A DNA stretch of 50,046 nt from Pediococcus parvulus (GTDB lineage: Bacteria; Bacillota; Bacilli; Lactobacillales; Lactobacillaceae): assembly GCF_007990205.1 (NCBI RefSeq), contig NZ_BJWE01000010.1, positions 1-50,046 on the forward strand, in the 5' to 3' direction. The notes beneath the pieces are model-generated. The model searched no databases and had not been told where the DNA came from. It saw nothing but the letters and a program-made list of their open reading frames with translations. This document shows positions 16,358 to 26,354 of this stretch, piece by piece. The position numbers and the translations under genes are program-made. Each line of letters begins with the position of its first letter. Within the stretch, counting starts at the first letter, position 1.

Positions 16358-17983
16358 TTACTTCGTGACATTGAGGTTCTTATAATCATAGTAAATGCCT
16401 GCCGAGTTGTGCACAAGGCCCTTCACATTCTGATTCCACAGTTGTGCTTGCGTACTCTGATAGATCGGGGCTACTCCTTGATCCTGCATCAAAATTTTCT
16501 CAGCTTGAATCATATCCTTAAATCGTTTCTCAGGATTAGTGGCATCGGTAGTATCAGCTTTTTCAATTGCCTTATCAAAAGCTACATTCTTCCAGCTCCC
16601 ATTATTCTGCGCATTATCAGAAGTTAGAATTTGGAGAAATGAAATTGGATCGGAAAAGTCAGCCGCCCAACCTGACAGAGCTAGATCAAACTTCTTGTTG
16701 GCTTCATCAGTTAAAAATGACTTGTACGGGATATTCGTCAAAGTGATTTTAACCCCCGGCAATTTTTCCCAGTCAGATTGTAAAAACTCAGATGCTTTTT
16801 TACCCACGTCACTATCATTATTCAGTAAGTCTAAAGTTAAAGTCTTTTTGTTTTCTTCCTTCAGACCCTCTGCCATGAGTTTTTTTGCTTTCTGCAGATT
16901 ATATGAAACACCTGAAGGTACGGAAGCTTCTGCAGCAAAATCTTTTCCGTTGTTGAGGTCAGTCATCAAACCGCTTGAAACAAAACCTGTTGCGGAGACA
17001 GAGCCATCAGCAAGCACCTTTCCAGTAAGTTGATCTCGGTCAATCGCCAAAGATAGTGCTTGACGAATTTTCTTATTCTTCAAAACTGTATTTTTGCTTT
17101 GGTTAAATTCAATGTATGATGTCTGTGCTAATTTACGACTCACAAAGTTTTTGTTGTTCTTATATTGGGCAACTTGACTTCCAGACAACGTTGTTTCATC
17201 CAACTTCTTGCTGTTATACAAATTCAGGCCTGTAGTTGTATCTTTAATTACCTGAAAATTCATTTGCGTGAGTTTGACACTGGTCTTATCCCAGTAATTA
17301 GGATTTTTAATCATCTTCCAACTCAAATTACTACCTGTCCACCCTTTTTGTATAAATGGTCCGTCGTAAACCATATCCTTGGAACTTGATCCGTATTTAC
17401 TACCATACTTTTCAACCACTTTTTGATTTTGTGGGAAGAAACTTGGAAATCCCATCAAGAGTTTAAAATACGGAATCGGTGTATCTAAAGTAACAGTCAA
17501 TTTGTACTTGCCAGTGGCTTTGATGCCTAGCGTTTTAACTGACGCTTTCTCTGCCGAAATTTTATCGGCGTTATGAATTCCTGAGTACAGGTAAGCAAAC
17601 TCAGATGCCGTCTTCGGATTTACTGTTCGCTGCCAAGCATACACAAAGTCTTGCGCCGTAACTTTATCACCATTACTCCACTTTGCATCTTTTCTCAGAG
17701 TAAATATATATTTTTTTCCATTCTTCGATTCCGTTACCTGTTTCGCAATCCCTGGTAAAATCTTACTTTTGTTTCCTATCCGGTATAGTCCCTCATTAAA
17801 ATTGGAAATTTGGGTTAAACTCGTGTCATCAATCGCTTTTGACGAATCAAGCGTTGTGATTTCCGTCCCCGTTGACATATTCACAACTTCTGTTTAACTG
17901 GCCTTTTTACTTCCACAACCCGCTAATGTGAGTGCGATTAAAACCCCAATTGCCGAAATTTTTAAATTATTTTGTTTTTTCAT
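16358..17983 (-). pseudogene. oppA-like peptide-binding lipoprotein, interrupted by a nonsense codon
   Basis: Fourth member of the OppA family here. From ATG at 17983 the frame encodes a complete lipoprotein signal with lipobox LAGC (cysteine 23), then GSKKAS. An in-frame TAA at 17896-17894 is codon 30. The same frame then continues uninterrupted for more than 500 codons (TEVVNMSTGTEITTLDSSKA onward) to a normal family C-terminus (YYDYKNLNVTK). Ignoring the stop gives 541 codons, matching the 542-543 residue paralogs. A GTG at 17884 could start a cytosolic protein without signal, but no good ribosome site supports it. The intact promoter, signal, body and terminator suggest very recent inactivation, read-through, or a sequencing error. 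Confidence 0.85.
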
Positions 17984-18018
17984 ACGTTTTAACTCCCCTG
18001 TTTTTATTAACAGGATTT

Positions 18019-18047
18019 ATTATATACACGTTTTTTGGATATTTCAA
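18019..18047 (-). promoter_or_regulatory. promoter of the oppA-like pseudogene
   Basis: TTGAAA (18047-18042) and TATAAT (18024-18019) are separated by 17 bases, a near-consensus promoter. A CCTGTT/AACAGG hairpin in the leader abuts the GGGGAG ribosome site (17997-18014) and could mask it. Confidence 0.75.
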
Positions 18048-18176
18048 CTAATATCTGAATATTTATTCATATTTTTATATTAATATGAAAATATACTCAT
18101 TTCGGCGTACTAATCAGCTTCACGGGCGCATTGTTTTTGTGACCTGCAGTAAGCTTGAACGCAGCGGTCTACCAAC

Positions 18177-18216
18177 TTGTGACTAATTCACATTTAAGTT
18201 ACAATATTACTTAAAT
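18177..18216 (+). promoter_or_regulatory. promoter and palindromic operator of the SteT-like gene
   Basis: TTGTGA (18177-18182), a 17-base spacer and TACAAT (18200-18205) form a promoter. A perfect 8-bp inverted repeat, ATTTAAGT (18192-18199) and ACTTAAAT (18209-18216), brackets the -10 element with a 9-base gap. It could be an operator for a dimeric regulator. Confidence 0.6.
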
Positions 18217-18239
18217 CAAATTTTAAGGAGGTTTTCTTA

Positions 18240-19574
18240 ATGAACAATGAAAAAGACGAAGTAACCCTTAACCGGTCACTCGGCCTTTGGTCCGCACTCG
18301 CACTTGTTATCGGAACGATCATTGGTTCTGGCGTGTTTGTCCGCCAGGCCGCCGTTTTGGATGATGCAGGTTCCACCACAAATGCCATGTTAGCTTGGCT
18401 TGCAGGTGGTATCATCACCTTGACTGCTGGCCTTACCATTGCTGAGATTGCCTCCCAAATGCCTAAAACTGGTGGTCTTTACTACTATATGGAAAAAATT
18501 TACGGGAAGGTTTGGGGATTTCTCTCTGGCTGGATGCAAATCATTATCTATGGTCCGGCCATGATTGCTTCACTAGCGGCTTACCTTGGCATTCTCCTCG
18601 TTGATTTCTTTGACATGCCGCAAAACTGGACGGTGCCAATTGCACTAATTGCGGTTGTTCTCGTTGCTGGCCTTAATCTTCTTTCCAACCGATACGGTGC
18701 CACTTTTGCCATTGTCACAACAATTTGCAAATTAGTTCCTGTTATTGCACTTATTTGGTTTGGTTTATTCTATGGTAAAGAAGACGCCTTTGCACAAACT
18801 TTCTCCAGTGTTCATCAATCAGCTGGAAATTTCGGTGTGGCAATTCTGGCCACACTATTTGCTTTTGATGGCTGGATTTTGGTTGCTAACCTAGGTGATG
18901 AAATCAAGAATCCAGAAAAGCGCCTACCTCAAGCCATTACGTTAGGAATTGTATTGGTCCTTGGAATTTACATGTTAGTAAGCTTCGGCGTTTTTCGGAG
19001 CATGCCTGCCACTCAAATTCACAAACTAGGAATTGGTGCAATTCCTTATATGGCAGAAAAAGACTTTGGTGCGATTGGCGGAAAAATATTGAGTATTGGG
19101 ATCATCATTTCCATTGTGGGTTGTATGAACGGCAAAATTATGACGTTTCCGCGAATTATGTATGCCATGGCCCGCGATCATGAGTTACCCTTTGCAAAAC
19201 AACTTTCATACCTCAACCGAAATACTCAGACACCGATTATCTCTGTTTTGACTACGGTCTCAATTTCGGCCATCATGATTCTCTTTTTCAACGCTGACCG
19301 GCTATCTGAATTGTGTATTTTTACCGTTTATTGTTTCTATGTCATGACCTTTGTTGGTGCGTTCCTTCTTCGCAAACGTAACCCAGATTTAAAGCGACCA
19401 TTTAGCACACCACTATTTCCGTTTACACCAATTGTGGCTATTCTTGGCTCTTTGTTTGTTATTGTCAGCGAAATTCAATCTGACATTGTTGGTGTCCTCT
19501 TCTCCTTTGTATTTGTTTTAGTTGGTTTTCCAGTATATTATTACTGTAAGCATCATTATCGAAATCAAGTCTAA
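18240..19574 (+). CDS. APC/LAT-family amino acid exchanger, SteT-like
   Basis: Integral membrane amino acid transporter of 444 residues, with about 12 hydrophobic segments. Its N-terminus (LALVIGTIIGSGVFVRQAAV, then GGIITLTAGLTIAEIASQMP and KTGGLYYYMEKIYG) closely follows the Bacillus serine/threonine exchanger SteT. The GSGVF motif forms the unwound substrate-binding part of TM1. A strong AAGGAGG precedes the ATG. The TTG-started CorA-like gene follows after 17 bases, so the two form an operon. The substrate (Ser/Thr or another neutral amino acid) is inferred from the family. Confidence 0.88.
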   Translation: MNNEKDEVTLNRSLGLWSALALVIGTIIGSGVFVRQAAVLDDAGSTTNAMLAWLAGGIITLTAGLTIAEIASQMPKTGGLYYYMEKIYGKVWGFLSGWMQIIIYGPAMIASLAAYLGILLVDFFDMPQNWTVPIALIAVVLVAGLNLLSNRYGATFAIVTTICKLVPVIALIWFGLFYGKEDAFAQTFSSVHQSAGNFGVAILATLFAFDGWILVANLGDEIKNPEKRLPQAITLGIVLVLGIYMLVSFGVFRSMPATQIHKLGIGAIPYMAEKDFGAIGGKILSIGIIISIVGCMNGKIMTFPRIMYAMARDHELPFAKQLSYLNRNTQTPIISVLTTVSISAIMILFFNADRLSELCIFTVYCFYVMTFVGAFLLRKRNPDLKRPFSTPLFPFTPIVAILGSLFVIVSEIQSDIVGVLFSFVFVLVGFPVYYYCKHHYRNQV

Positions 19575-19591
19575 CACTGGAGGTTCTCACA

Positions 19592-20494
19592 TTGCTCAAT
19601 AGCTATTCAGCAGATCAAAAACATAAATTTGATTTAACTTACGTTCAAGATTGTAGTGAATCGGAAAAGCAGCAAATAATAGATAAATTTGGTGTTCCCG
19701 CACCTCTGCTTGAATATGTGGATGATAAGGACGAACCGGCACGCATCGAAATTGGCACGGAAAATAATTATGTCCTCATGGTTTTCTGGGCACCTATAAA
19801 AGGTTCGTCTCATTCTGAGCCAGTTTCTGTAATCTTTTATGATCATAAACTTTTTATTTTTACCAGTTCAGAAATGGAAGTCATCAATGAAACCATTGAA
19901 TCGTTGTGGCAACAAAGTTATGAAAAGCGGATGGCTTTCCTTTTAGATCTTATTTTACCGATCGTGCGAAAGTATATCGGTCGTGTTTCAAAACTGGAAT
20001 ACCAAGCCGACCAAATTCAAAGTCATTTAAGTGCAAGAAGTAAAATGAAACATCTTGATGATTTAACTTTGATTAATCAAGATGCTGTGTACCTTCGCTC
20101 GGCTATCCAGGAAAATGCCAGTTGCTTTGAAGAAATTAAATCAATTCCACAAGGTACGGATGTCCCGTTTGATAAAAAATGTAATCGTAAATTGCATAAC
20201 GTACAGTTGGAAACTAATCAAGCCGATCGAATGATTGGGCTGATTTCTGAAAGTGTCGAACAATTAAGTGACACCTTTGATCGCTTGATCAATAATAATT
20301 TGAACGAAATTATGCGATTCCTGACAATTTGGTCGCTCTTATTGGCCGTTCCCCCTATTGTCAGTGGCTTTTACGGGATGAACATGCATTTACCACTCGC
20401 CAATGGTTCATTAGCCTGGTTGGCGTCCTTAGTTCTCACTGGCATTTTGATGCTGGCCTTGCTTATTTATTTGCATAATCATCATTCCGTATAA
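19592..20494 (+). CDS. CorA-like divalent cation transporter
   Basis: Magnesium/cobalt channel family protein of 300 residues. A soluble alpha/beta N-terminal domain and long helices (KYIGRVSKLEYQADQIQSHL) lead to two C-terminal membrane helices. The first ends with the hallmark GMN motif (SGFYGMNMHLPL) at the channel mouth. Translation probably starts at TTG 19592, nine bases after TGGAGG. It is co-transcribed with the upstream permease and ends in a bidirectional terminator. Mg2+ is the usual substrate, though this divergent LAB branch is not proven. Confidence 0.85.
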   Translation: MLNSYSADQKHKFDLTYVQDCSESEKQQIIDKFGVPAPLLEYVDDKDEPARIEIGTENNYVLMVFWAPIKGSSHSEPVSVIFYDHKLFIFTSSEMEVINETIESLWQQSYEKRMAFLLDLILPIVRKYIGRVSKLEYQADQIQSHLSARSKMKHLDDLTLINQDAVYLRSAIQENASCFEEIKSIPQGTDVPFDKKCNRKLHNVQLETNQADRMIGLISESVEQLSDTFDRLINNNLNEIMRFLTIWSLLLAVPPIVSGFYGMNMHLPLANGSLAWLASLVLTGILMLALLIYLHNHHSV

Positions 20495-20515
20495 AATTCG
20501 TATTTATTATCAAAA

Positions 20516-20565
20516 AAATAACCTGCCGGAGATCAAGTTAATCTCTGGTAGGTTATTTATTTTTC
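20516..20565. terminator. bidirectional terminator between corA-type gene and second opp operon
   Basis: AAATAACCTgCCGGAGAT pairs with ATCTCTGGtaGGTTATTT, with A-run and T-run at either end. It serves both convergent transcripts. Confidence 0.88.
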
Positions 20566-20600
20566 ATCTAACAGCTGTGTCATTCAGGGGTTGGCTAAAC

Positions 20601-22367
20601 TTATTTCGATAAGCTGTTAGATGTGACTTCAACTTTGGCCCAGTTGGAGTCCTTAGTCGCATTACTCAAACTGAAGTTCTTAACACGGTTATTAACTGCG
20701 TAAGATTGAACAACTTCAGTTTCGGGAACGTAAGCAGCTTCTTTATTCATGTAATCTTGCCATTTCTTGAAGGCATTAACACGATAGCTTGTGTTAAAGG
20801 CTTTTTGTGAATCGATATCGTTCAAAAGCTTTGTATTTTCTTTTGAAACAAAACGACCCATGTTAAATGGTGCATTTTCACTATACAAGTCCATTGGTGA
20901 TGGCTCGCTTGAAAGACCCCAAGCAGCTTCGAACATATCAACATCACTTGAGTTGGCTTGAACTTTTTCATAGAAGTTATTCATATCCAAGAGACGGCCG
21001 TCAGTCAATTTGACGCGAAGGCCAACCTTCTTCCATTGTTGAATATAGTTCTTAACAATAGCTTGAGTGTTAGAATTCCCCTGCATTTCAGCAAGGTGAA
21101 TCGTTAACTTCTTACCTTTAGGATCAGTCCGGTAACCATCCTTACCCTTCTTATATCCAGCTTTATTCAAAAGTGCATTGGCTTTCTTAATGTTTAGAGG
21201 AAATCCTTTAGCACTCTTATCTTGATACTTAGAGAAAGCAGATGGAATGAGGGTTGTCAATCGACTACCTAAACCATAGCTAAATTTCTTCTCAACAGCA
21301 TCAATATTCATAGCATAAGCAATAGCTTTACGAAGACTTGGATCAGCCATCTTTGAGTTCTTGTTCATCACATTTTTACCAGTCTTAGCATCATATTTGC
21401 CTAAGTTGAAACCAAGGTAATCATAAGATAATGCCTGTTTTCCAGTAAATGTATACCCAGAGGTGTTCTTAACCTTCCCATATGTCGAGGAGCCAAGTCC
21501 ATAAGTAACATCATACTTATGTGCTTTTAAAGCAGCCGCAATAGAATCAGGTGAAACAACCTGCATATCAATTTCCTTCAACTTAGGAGTACCCTTGTAG
21601 TAGTAAGTATTTGGTACCCACTTAACAGATTCACCAGAAACTTCTTTTGCAAGTTTAAATGGTCCGAAGAACAAAGGATGTTTACGAATCTGGTCAGAAC
21701 TTGCCAATTTCTTAAATGGTACATTCTTGATATAGTGATATGGTTCCGCATTTTCCCAGAAATAACCATTTCCAGAAGTCTTCATTCCAGGTTTCATGAC
21801 TTTAAAGTGGATAACTACAGTGCGCTTGTTTTTAATCTGAACACCAGAAATATCTTTTGCTTTACCAGCGTGATAAGCAGCAATTCCTTTAATATTTGCA
21901 ATACTCCCAGTATAATATTGAGAAGCAGTCCCTTTATTAGCTAAAACTTTATAGGCATAAGCCACATCCTGGGCAACTAAAGGCTTGCCATCTGACCATT
22001 TAACTTTTGGATTAATCTTAATAGTTGCCGTCTTAGCTTTTGGGTTAAGTTTTAAGTTAGCAGCACCACCATTAACAATCTTAAAGTTTTTATCTGTCGC
22101 AAAAAGACTTTCATTCCCATACTGCATCATGTCCGCATCTTCAACATTAGTGGTTAAAGCATTGTCCCAGATTCCTTTAAATGCGGCTGTGTTAACTTCA
22201 GCGACCTTCAAAGTACCACCCTTAATTGCTGATTTCTTTGATGAATAGCTAAGTGGCAATGTTGGTTTGCTTGAACTTGTACTTGAGGCTGACTTGCTAT
22301 TTCCACAAGCTGCCAAAGTGAGTGCTGCCAATACAGCAACTGCACATACGCTCCATTTTTTACTCAT
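20601..22367 (-). CDS. oligopeptide-binding lipoprotein of second Opp system
   Basis: Peptide-binding lipoprotein (SBP family 5), 588 residues, larger than the 542-residue OppA array and clearly a different branch. Lipobox LAAC sets the lipidated cysteine at residue 21. Landmarks include VKWSDGKPLVAQDVAYAYKV, FGPFKLAKEVSGESVKW and the late ADPSLRKAIAYAMNIDAVE. It is the last gene of the order D-F-B-C-A, 106 bases after the OppC-type permease gene. That gap holds a small ATGTAA/TTACAT hairpin just before the ribosome site. Its cognate permease and ATPases are therefore the genes at 22474-26289. Confidence 0.92.
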   Translation of the reverse strand: MSKKWSVCAVAVLAALTLAACGNSKSASSTSSSKPTLPLSYSSKKSAIKGGTLKVAEVNTAAFKGIWDNALTTNVEDADMMQYGNESLFATDKNFKIVNGGAANLKLNPKAKTATIKINPKVKWSDGKPLVAQDVAYAYKVLANKGTASQYYTGSIANIKGIAAYHAGKAKDISGVQIKNKRTVVIHFKVMKPGMKTSGNGYFWENAEPYHYIKNVPFKKLASSDQIRKHPLFFGPFKLAKEVSGESVKWVPNTYYYKGTPKLKEIDMQVVSPDSIAAALKAHKYDVTYGLGSSTYGKVKNTSGYTFTGKQALSYDYLGFNLGKYDAKTGKNVMNKNSKMADPSLRKAIAYAMNIDAVEKKFSYGLGSRLTTLIPSAFSKYQDKSAKGFPLNIKKANALLNKAGYKKGKDGYRTDPKGKKLTIHLAEMQGNSNTQAIVKNYIQQWKKVGLRVKLTDGRLLDMNNFYEKVQANSSDVDMFEAAWGLSSEPSPMDLYSENAPFNMGRFVSKENTKLLNDIDSQKAFNTSYRVNAFKKWQDYMNKEAAYVPETEVVQSYAVNNRVKNFSLSNATKDSNWAKVEVTSNSLSK

Positions 22368-22473
22368 ACGTATCTCCCCTTTTATGTAATTTTTTACATC
22401 ATTCCTCTAGTAAAACGAATAACTCTTTTATCTCTTTAATTTGAGCATCCCTTCTCTCAGTGAATTTACAAAC

Positions 22474-23367
22474 CTAACCACGCCGCTGCTGAGCATCGCC
22501 TGCCCGTCTTAAGGCTTGACCAATGTAACTGATACTTAGTGTCAAAACTAAAATAATAACAGCCGCCGGTAACCACACCCAAGGCTTACTACCAATGACA
22601 TCTGGATCCTGCGCGTAACTAATTAAAGTTCCTAAACTAGGTGTACTGTCAGGCAGCCCAAATCCTAAGAAACTTAATCCTGTTTCAATTCCGATATTTC
22701 CTGCAAAACTTAGGGTCGTATCAACGATAATAATGGAACTTAAATTAGGTAAGACCTCCCGAAACAAAATTTTAAAATCACTGGTACCTGACGTTCGCGA
22801 AGCCGAAACATAATCACGTTTTGATTCAGCTAACGCCTTACTCCGAATTAATCGGGCGGTGCTTAGCCACATAAAGCAAGACATGATGATAATAAATGTC
22901 CAAGAATTATATTTTGGGACGATTGTGACTAACACAATGATGATCATGATTTCCGGTAAGATATTGATGAAATCGTAAATTCTCATCATCCCGTTATCCA
23001 ACCAACCACCATAAAAGCCTGAAATCATACCGTAAATAATTCCAAAAAGTGATGAAATAACTGTAACTGCAAAACCAATCATAATTGAGTTTCGAGCTCC
23101 AATAACTAACATTTTCAGGCCATCACGGCCACCCTCATCAGCACCGAGAAGAAAACCATCCTGTCCAGGTTTATCATACTGGGCAAAGATATTAACATTC
23201 GTCACTTTTTCAAGATTCAAACTTGCTGCATAGATAAAAATACCTAAAATCAACACAATTGTGAAAACCAGTGAAAACATAGCCACACGATCATGGCGAA
23301 ATTCTTGCCAAATCACCTTCATCGTTGAGGGAGTTTTGACAGCTTGTGTTTCCTTTGAATTTGTCAT
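22474..23367 (-). CDS. oligopeptide ABC transporter permease, OppC type (system 2)
   Basis: Membrane subunit of 297 residues. The first helix (VAMFSLVFTIVLILGIFIYA) comes after a short cytoplasmic lead, followed by FLLGADEGGRDGLKMLVIGA, the standard OppC/DppC entry to the core. The coupling loop is ASRTSGTSDFKILFREVLPN. It lies 12 bases after the OppB-type gene and forms the heterodimeric channel with it. Confidence 0.92.
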   Translation of the reverse strand: MTNSKETQAVKTPSTMKVIWQEFRHDRVAMFSLVFTIVLILGIFIYAASLNLEKVTNVNIFAQYDKPGQDGFLLGADEGGRDGLKMLVIGARNSIMIGFAVTVISSLFGIIYGMISGFYGGWLDNGMMRIYDFINILPEIMIIIVLVTIVPKYNSWTFIIIMSCFMWLSTARLIRSKALAESKRDYVSASRTSGTSDFKILFREVLPNLSSIIIVDTTLSFAGNIGIETGLSFLGFGLPDSTPSLGTLISYAQDPDVIGSKPWVWLPAAVIILVLTLSISYIGQALRRAGDAQQRRG

Positions 23368-23379
23368 ATTAGCTCCCTC

Positions 23380-24339
23380 CTATTTAATCCGAATTCTTGG
23401 ATCAACAATACTCATAATGATGTCTGACAACAAAGTTCCAAATAATGCCAAGATTCCATAAATCATAACTAAGGCCGTGATCACTGAAAAATCACGATTA
23501 CTGATTGAGTTTAGGAATAGCTGTCCCATCCCGGGATATACGAAGATCTGTTCAACGAAGACAGAACCGCCTAACAAGCCTGTAATGGAATATCCCATAA
23601 ATGCAGCAATTGGCAAAAGCGAATTTCTTAGAATATGACGTGAAAACACTTTTCGCTCGGGAACACCCTTTGCTCGAGCCGTTGCAACCATATCTTGATG
23701 CTTTTGATCTACAATTTCACTTCTAAGGTATTGAACGGTACTTGTCGTTGATAGTAAGGCTGTCAAAACACCAGGTAAAATCATATGATAAAGTCGACTT
23801 AGTGCATTTCCGAAAAATCCATTAGCACTCAGTGAAATGGAACCACCACTTGGAAACCACCCTAACACATAGCCAAACAACCAAAGGCCCAGAACCAAGA
23901 AAACAAACAGTGGAATGGCATACGTCACATAGTTAAAAAACATGATTCCCCGATCCAAATTTGTATCTTCGTAACGTCCCGCTAGTAATCCTAGTGGGAT
24001 GGCAATTAGATAAGTTAGGATAACTGTGAATAATGACAGCCATAAGGTATTAACCGCACGACCACCAATTACGGCCATGACCGGTTCTTTGAATTGATAA
24101 CTTGTTCCAAAGTCACCATGGAACATATTTACCACCCAATGAACATACTGGGTGTACCAAGGATCATACAGTCCTGCTTGAACCTTCAGCGCATGTAACT
24201 GAGAAGCATCGGTTTGCGGTGTGATGGATCCAGTAAACGGATCACCAGGCATGAACTTAGCTAGAATGAATACCAACAAACTCAAAATGACAATTTGCGG
24301 AATCATAATTACAACCCGTCGTAAAATCGTTTTCCACAT
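23380..24339 (-). CDS. oligopeptide ABC transporter permease, OppB type (system 2)
   Basis: Membrane subunit of 319 residues. It has the OppB N-terminal helix (MIPQIVILSLLVFILAKFMP, then GDPFTG), the coupling loop ATARAKGVPERKVFSRHILR and the C-terminal DIIMSIVDPRIRIK. It starts 4 bases after the ATPase gene upstream, so translation is probably coupled. The long extracytoplasmic segment after TM1 is usual for this subunit. Confidence 0.92.
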   Translation of the reverse strand: MWKTILRRVVIMIPQIVILSLLVFILAKFMPGDPFTGSITPQTDASQLHALKVQAGLYDPWYTQYVHWVVNMFHGDFGTSYQFKEPVMAVIGGRAVNTLWLSLFTVILTYLIAIPLGLLAGRYEDTNLDRGIMFFNYVTYAIPLFVFLVLGLWLFGYVLGWFPSGGSISLSANGFFGNALSRLYHMILPGVLTALLSTTSTVQYLRSEIVDQKHQDMVATARAKGVPERKVFSRHILRNSLLPIAAFMGYSITGLLGGSVFVEQIFVYPGMGQLFLNSISNRDFSVITALVMIYGILALFGTLLSDIIMSIVDPRIRIK

Positions 24340-24343
24340 AAGC

Positions 24344-25291
24344 TCACTCCCCCTTCACTTGATCTTCTGGCAGAGCTACCGAATGTGTTTCTGAAATCTG
24401 TTGCAATGGTAAAACTCGTCCGTTCTTGTCATAGTACCTACTTTGTTCCGTATCAAACACCTTTTCAACTTCTTTTCGATGTTTACGATGAACCTCACGT
24501 TGGTCCACGTTGATATCCGGAATTGCTGCTAACAAGCGTTTGGTATAAATATGTTGTGGATGATTATAAATATCATCCCGCGTTCCTAACTCAACGAAAC
24601 GGCCACGATGCATAATCGCCATGCTGTCACACATGTGACGCACAACCCCTAAATCATGGGAAATAAACAAATAGCTAATATTGAATTGCTTTTGAATTTC
24701 TTGCATGTAATTCAAAACCTGTGCTTGAACCGAAAGATCCAACGCAGAAACAGGTTCATCAGCAATGACTAACTTAGGATTGGTACTAATTGCTCTGGCG
24801 ACCCCAATTCGTTGTCGTTGACCACCTGAAAATTCAAATGGATATTTGAAAAGGTCGTCATCTCCCAAACCAACTGTATCTAGTAATTCACGAACACGAT
24901 GCTTTTCTTCTGTATCACTTAATTTTTCGAAATTTCGCAAAGGTTCTGCAATAATATCGTAAATTCGTTTTTTAGGATTCAAACTTGATAAAGAATCTTG
25001 GAAAATCATTTGCACATCGCGATTGTAATGAACGGCTTTTCGTTCTCGTTTAGTCGAAACATCTTTTCCATTAAATAAAATCTGACCGGATGTTATTTTT
25101 TCCAAACCGATTATGGAACGACCAATCGTCGTTTTCCCGGATCCCGTTTCGCCGATTAATCCGTACGTTTGCCCCGGTTCAATTTCAAAATTGACACCAT
25201 CAACCGCATATACATAGTCATGAATACGATTAAAAAAACCGGAACGAATTGGATAATGAACTTTTAAATCTTTAATTTCAACTAAACTCAT
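24344..25291 (-). CDS. oligopeptide ABC transporter ATP-binding protein, OppF type (system 2)
   Basis: Cytoplasmic ATPase of 315 residues with Walker A GETGSGKT, Q-loop FQDSLSSLNPKKRI, signature FSGGQRQ and Walker B LVIADEP. The C-terminal oligopeptide/dipeptide domain begins near HIYTKRLLAAIPDI. Its ATG overlaps the TAA of the upstream OppD-type gene by one base (TAATG), indicating coupled translation and matched amounts of the two ATPases. Confidence 0.92.
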   Translation of the reverse strand: MSLVEIKDLKVHYPIRSGFFNRIHDYVYAVDGVNFEIEPGQTYGLIGETGSGKTTIGRSIIGLEKITSGQILFNGKDVSTKRERKAVHYNRDVQMIFQDSLSSLNPKKRIYDIIAEPLRNFEKLSDTEEKHRVRELLDTVGLGDDDLFKYPFEFSGGQRQRIGVARAISTNPKLVIADEPVSALDLSVQAQVLNYMQEIQKQFNISYLFISHDLGVVRHMCDSMAIMHRGRFVELGTRDDIYNHPQHIYTKRLLAAIPDINVDQREVHRKHRKEVEKVFDTEQSRYYDKNGRVLPLQQISETHSVALPEDQVKGE

Positions 25292-26289
25292 TAGACGGCC
25301 TCCCCATTCTCAAATTTAAAACTTTGATAACAGGTACACAAAACATAGTGACCCTCTTCTGGTTCATGCATTGTTGGCTTTTTTTCATGAGCACTCTCAG
25401 GAACCCATGGAATTCTTGGTGCAAAACGACAACCATCATGTGGCATCTTTGTTAATGGTGGTACTGAGCCTTCAATCGCATACAAGCGATCTCCTGGATG
25501 ATCTGCTTGTGGAATTGATTTCAGTAATGAGCGCGTATATGGATGCAATGGATGATTAAAAATTTGAGAAACACTTCCTCGTTCAACCACCTGGCCCGCA
25601 TACATGACGACAACTTCATCTGCTGTATCAGCCACAACTCCAAGATCATGGGTAATTAAAATGATACCTGCATGGTTTTGTGTCTGAATCGTTCGAAGTA
25701 GATCCAAAATTTGAGCCTGTATCGTCACATCCAAAGCTGTAGTTGGTTCATCAGCAATAATTAATTCAGGTTTGCACGCAATTGCAATCGCAATAATAAT
25801 CCGTTGACGCATCCCACCAGATAGCTCATGGGGAAATTGACGAGCAACACGTTCTGGATTCTCCAATCCAACTTGGTCTAATAACTCCAACACAATTTTG
25901 TGTTTCTTTTCTGCAGAATAATTTGTATGATAATCCAGCACTTCACGCACCTGATCTTCAACACGCATTAAGGGGTTCAACGCAGCTAATGGATCTTGAA
26001 AAATCATCCCCATCTCACTACCGCGTAATTTATCGAACTTTGCAGGTGAAGCACCAACTAGTTCTTCATTTTCAAACCCGATATGTCCAGAAATTTTTGT
26101 TCTTTTTAAATCATGTAGTCCAATAATACTTTTAGCCAGGGTTGTTTTTCCACAACCTGATTCACCGACAATTGCCAGAATTTCATCTTTATGTATTTTT
26201 AATGAAACATCATCGACAGCATCATAATATTCAGTCCCATGTTTGAACGCTGTGTGTAAATGATCGATCGTTAAAAGTTCTTCTCCCAT
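25291..26289 (-). CDS. oligopeptide ABC transporter ATP-binding protein, OppD type (system 2)
   Basis: First gene of the second opp operon, 332 residues. Walker A GESGCGKT, Q-loop FQDPLAALNPLMRV, signature LSGGMRQ and Walker B LIIADEP are followed by the C-terminal GSVPPLTKMPHDGCRFAPRI region with cysteines (DGCRFAPR, then LCTCYQ). Such cysteines occur in OppD/DppD proteins that bind an iron-sulfur cluster. Whether a cluster forms here is inference. The start has an AGAAGGAGGAG ribosome site. Confidence 0.92.
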   Translation of the reverse strand: MGEELLTIDHLHTAFKHGTEYYDAVDDVSLKIHKDEILAIVGESGCGKTTLAKSIIGLHDLKRTKISGHIGFENEELVGASPAKFDKLRGSEMGMIFQDPLAALNPLMRVEDQVREVLDYHTNYSAEKKHKIVLELLDQVGLENPERVARQFPHELSGGMRQRIIIAIAIACKPELIIADEPTTALDVTIQAQILDLLRTIQTQNHAGIILITHDLGVVADTADEVVVMYAGQVVERGSVSQIFNHPLHPYTRSLLKSIPQADHPGDRLYAIEGSVPPLTKMPHDGCRFAPRIPWVPESAHEKKPTMHEPEEGHYVLCTCYQSFKFENGEAV

Positions 26290-26354
26290 ACTTCGCTGAC
26301 TCCTCCTTCTAGCAATTAATTAGAAAACAATTAATAAAATTAAGATTTGATAAT

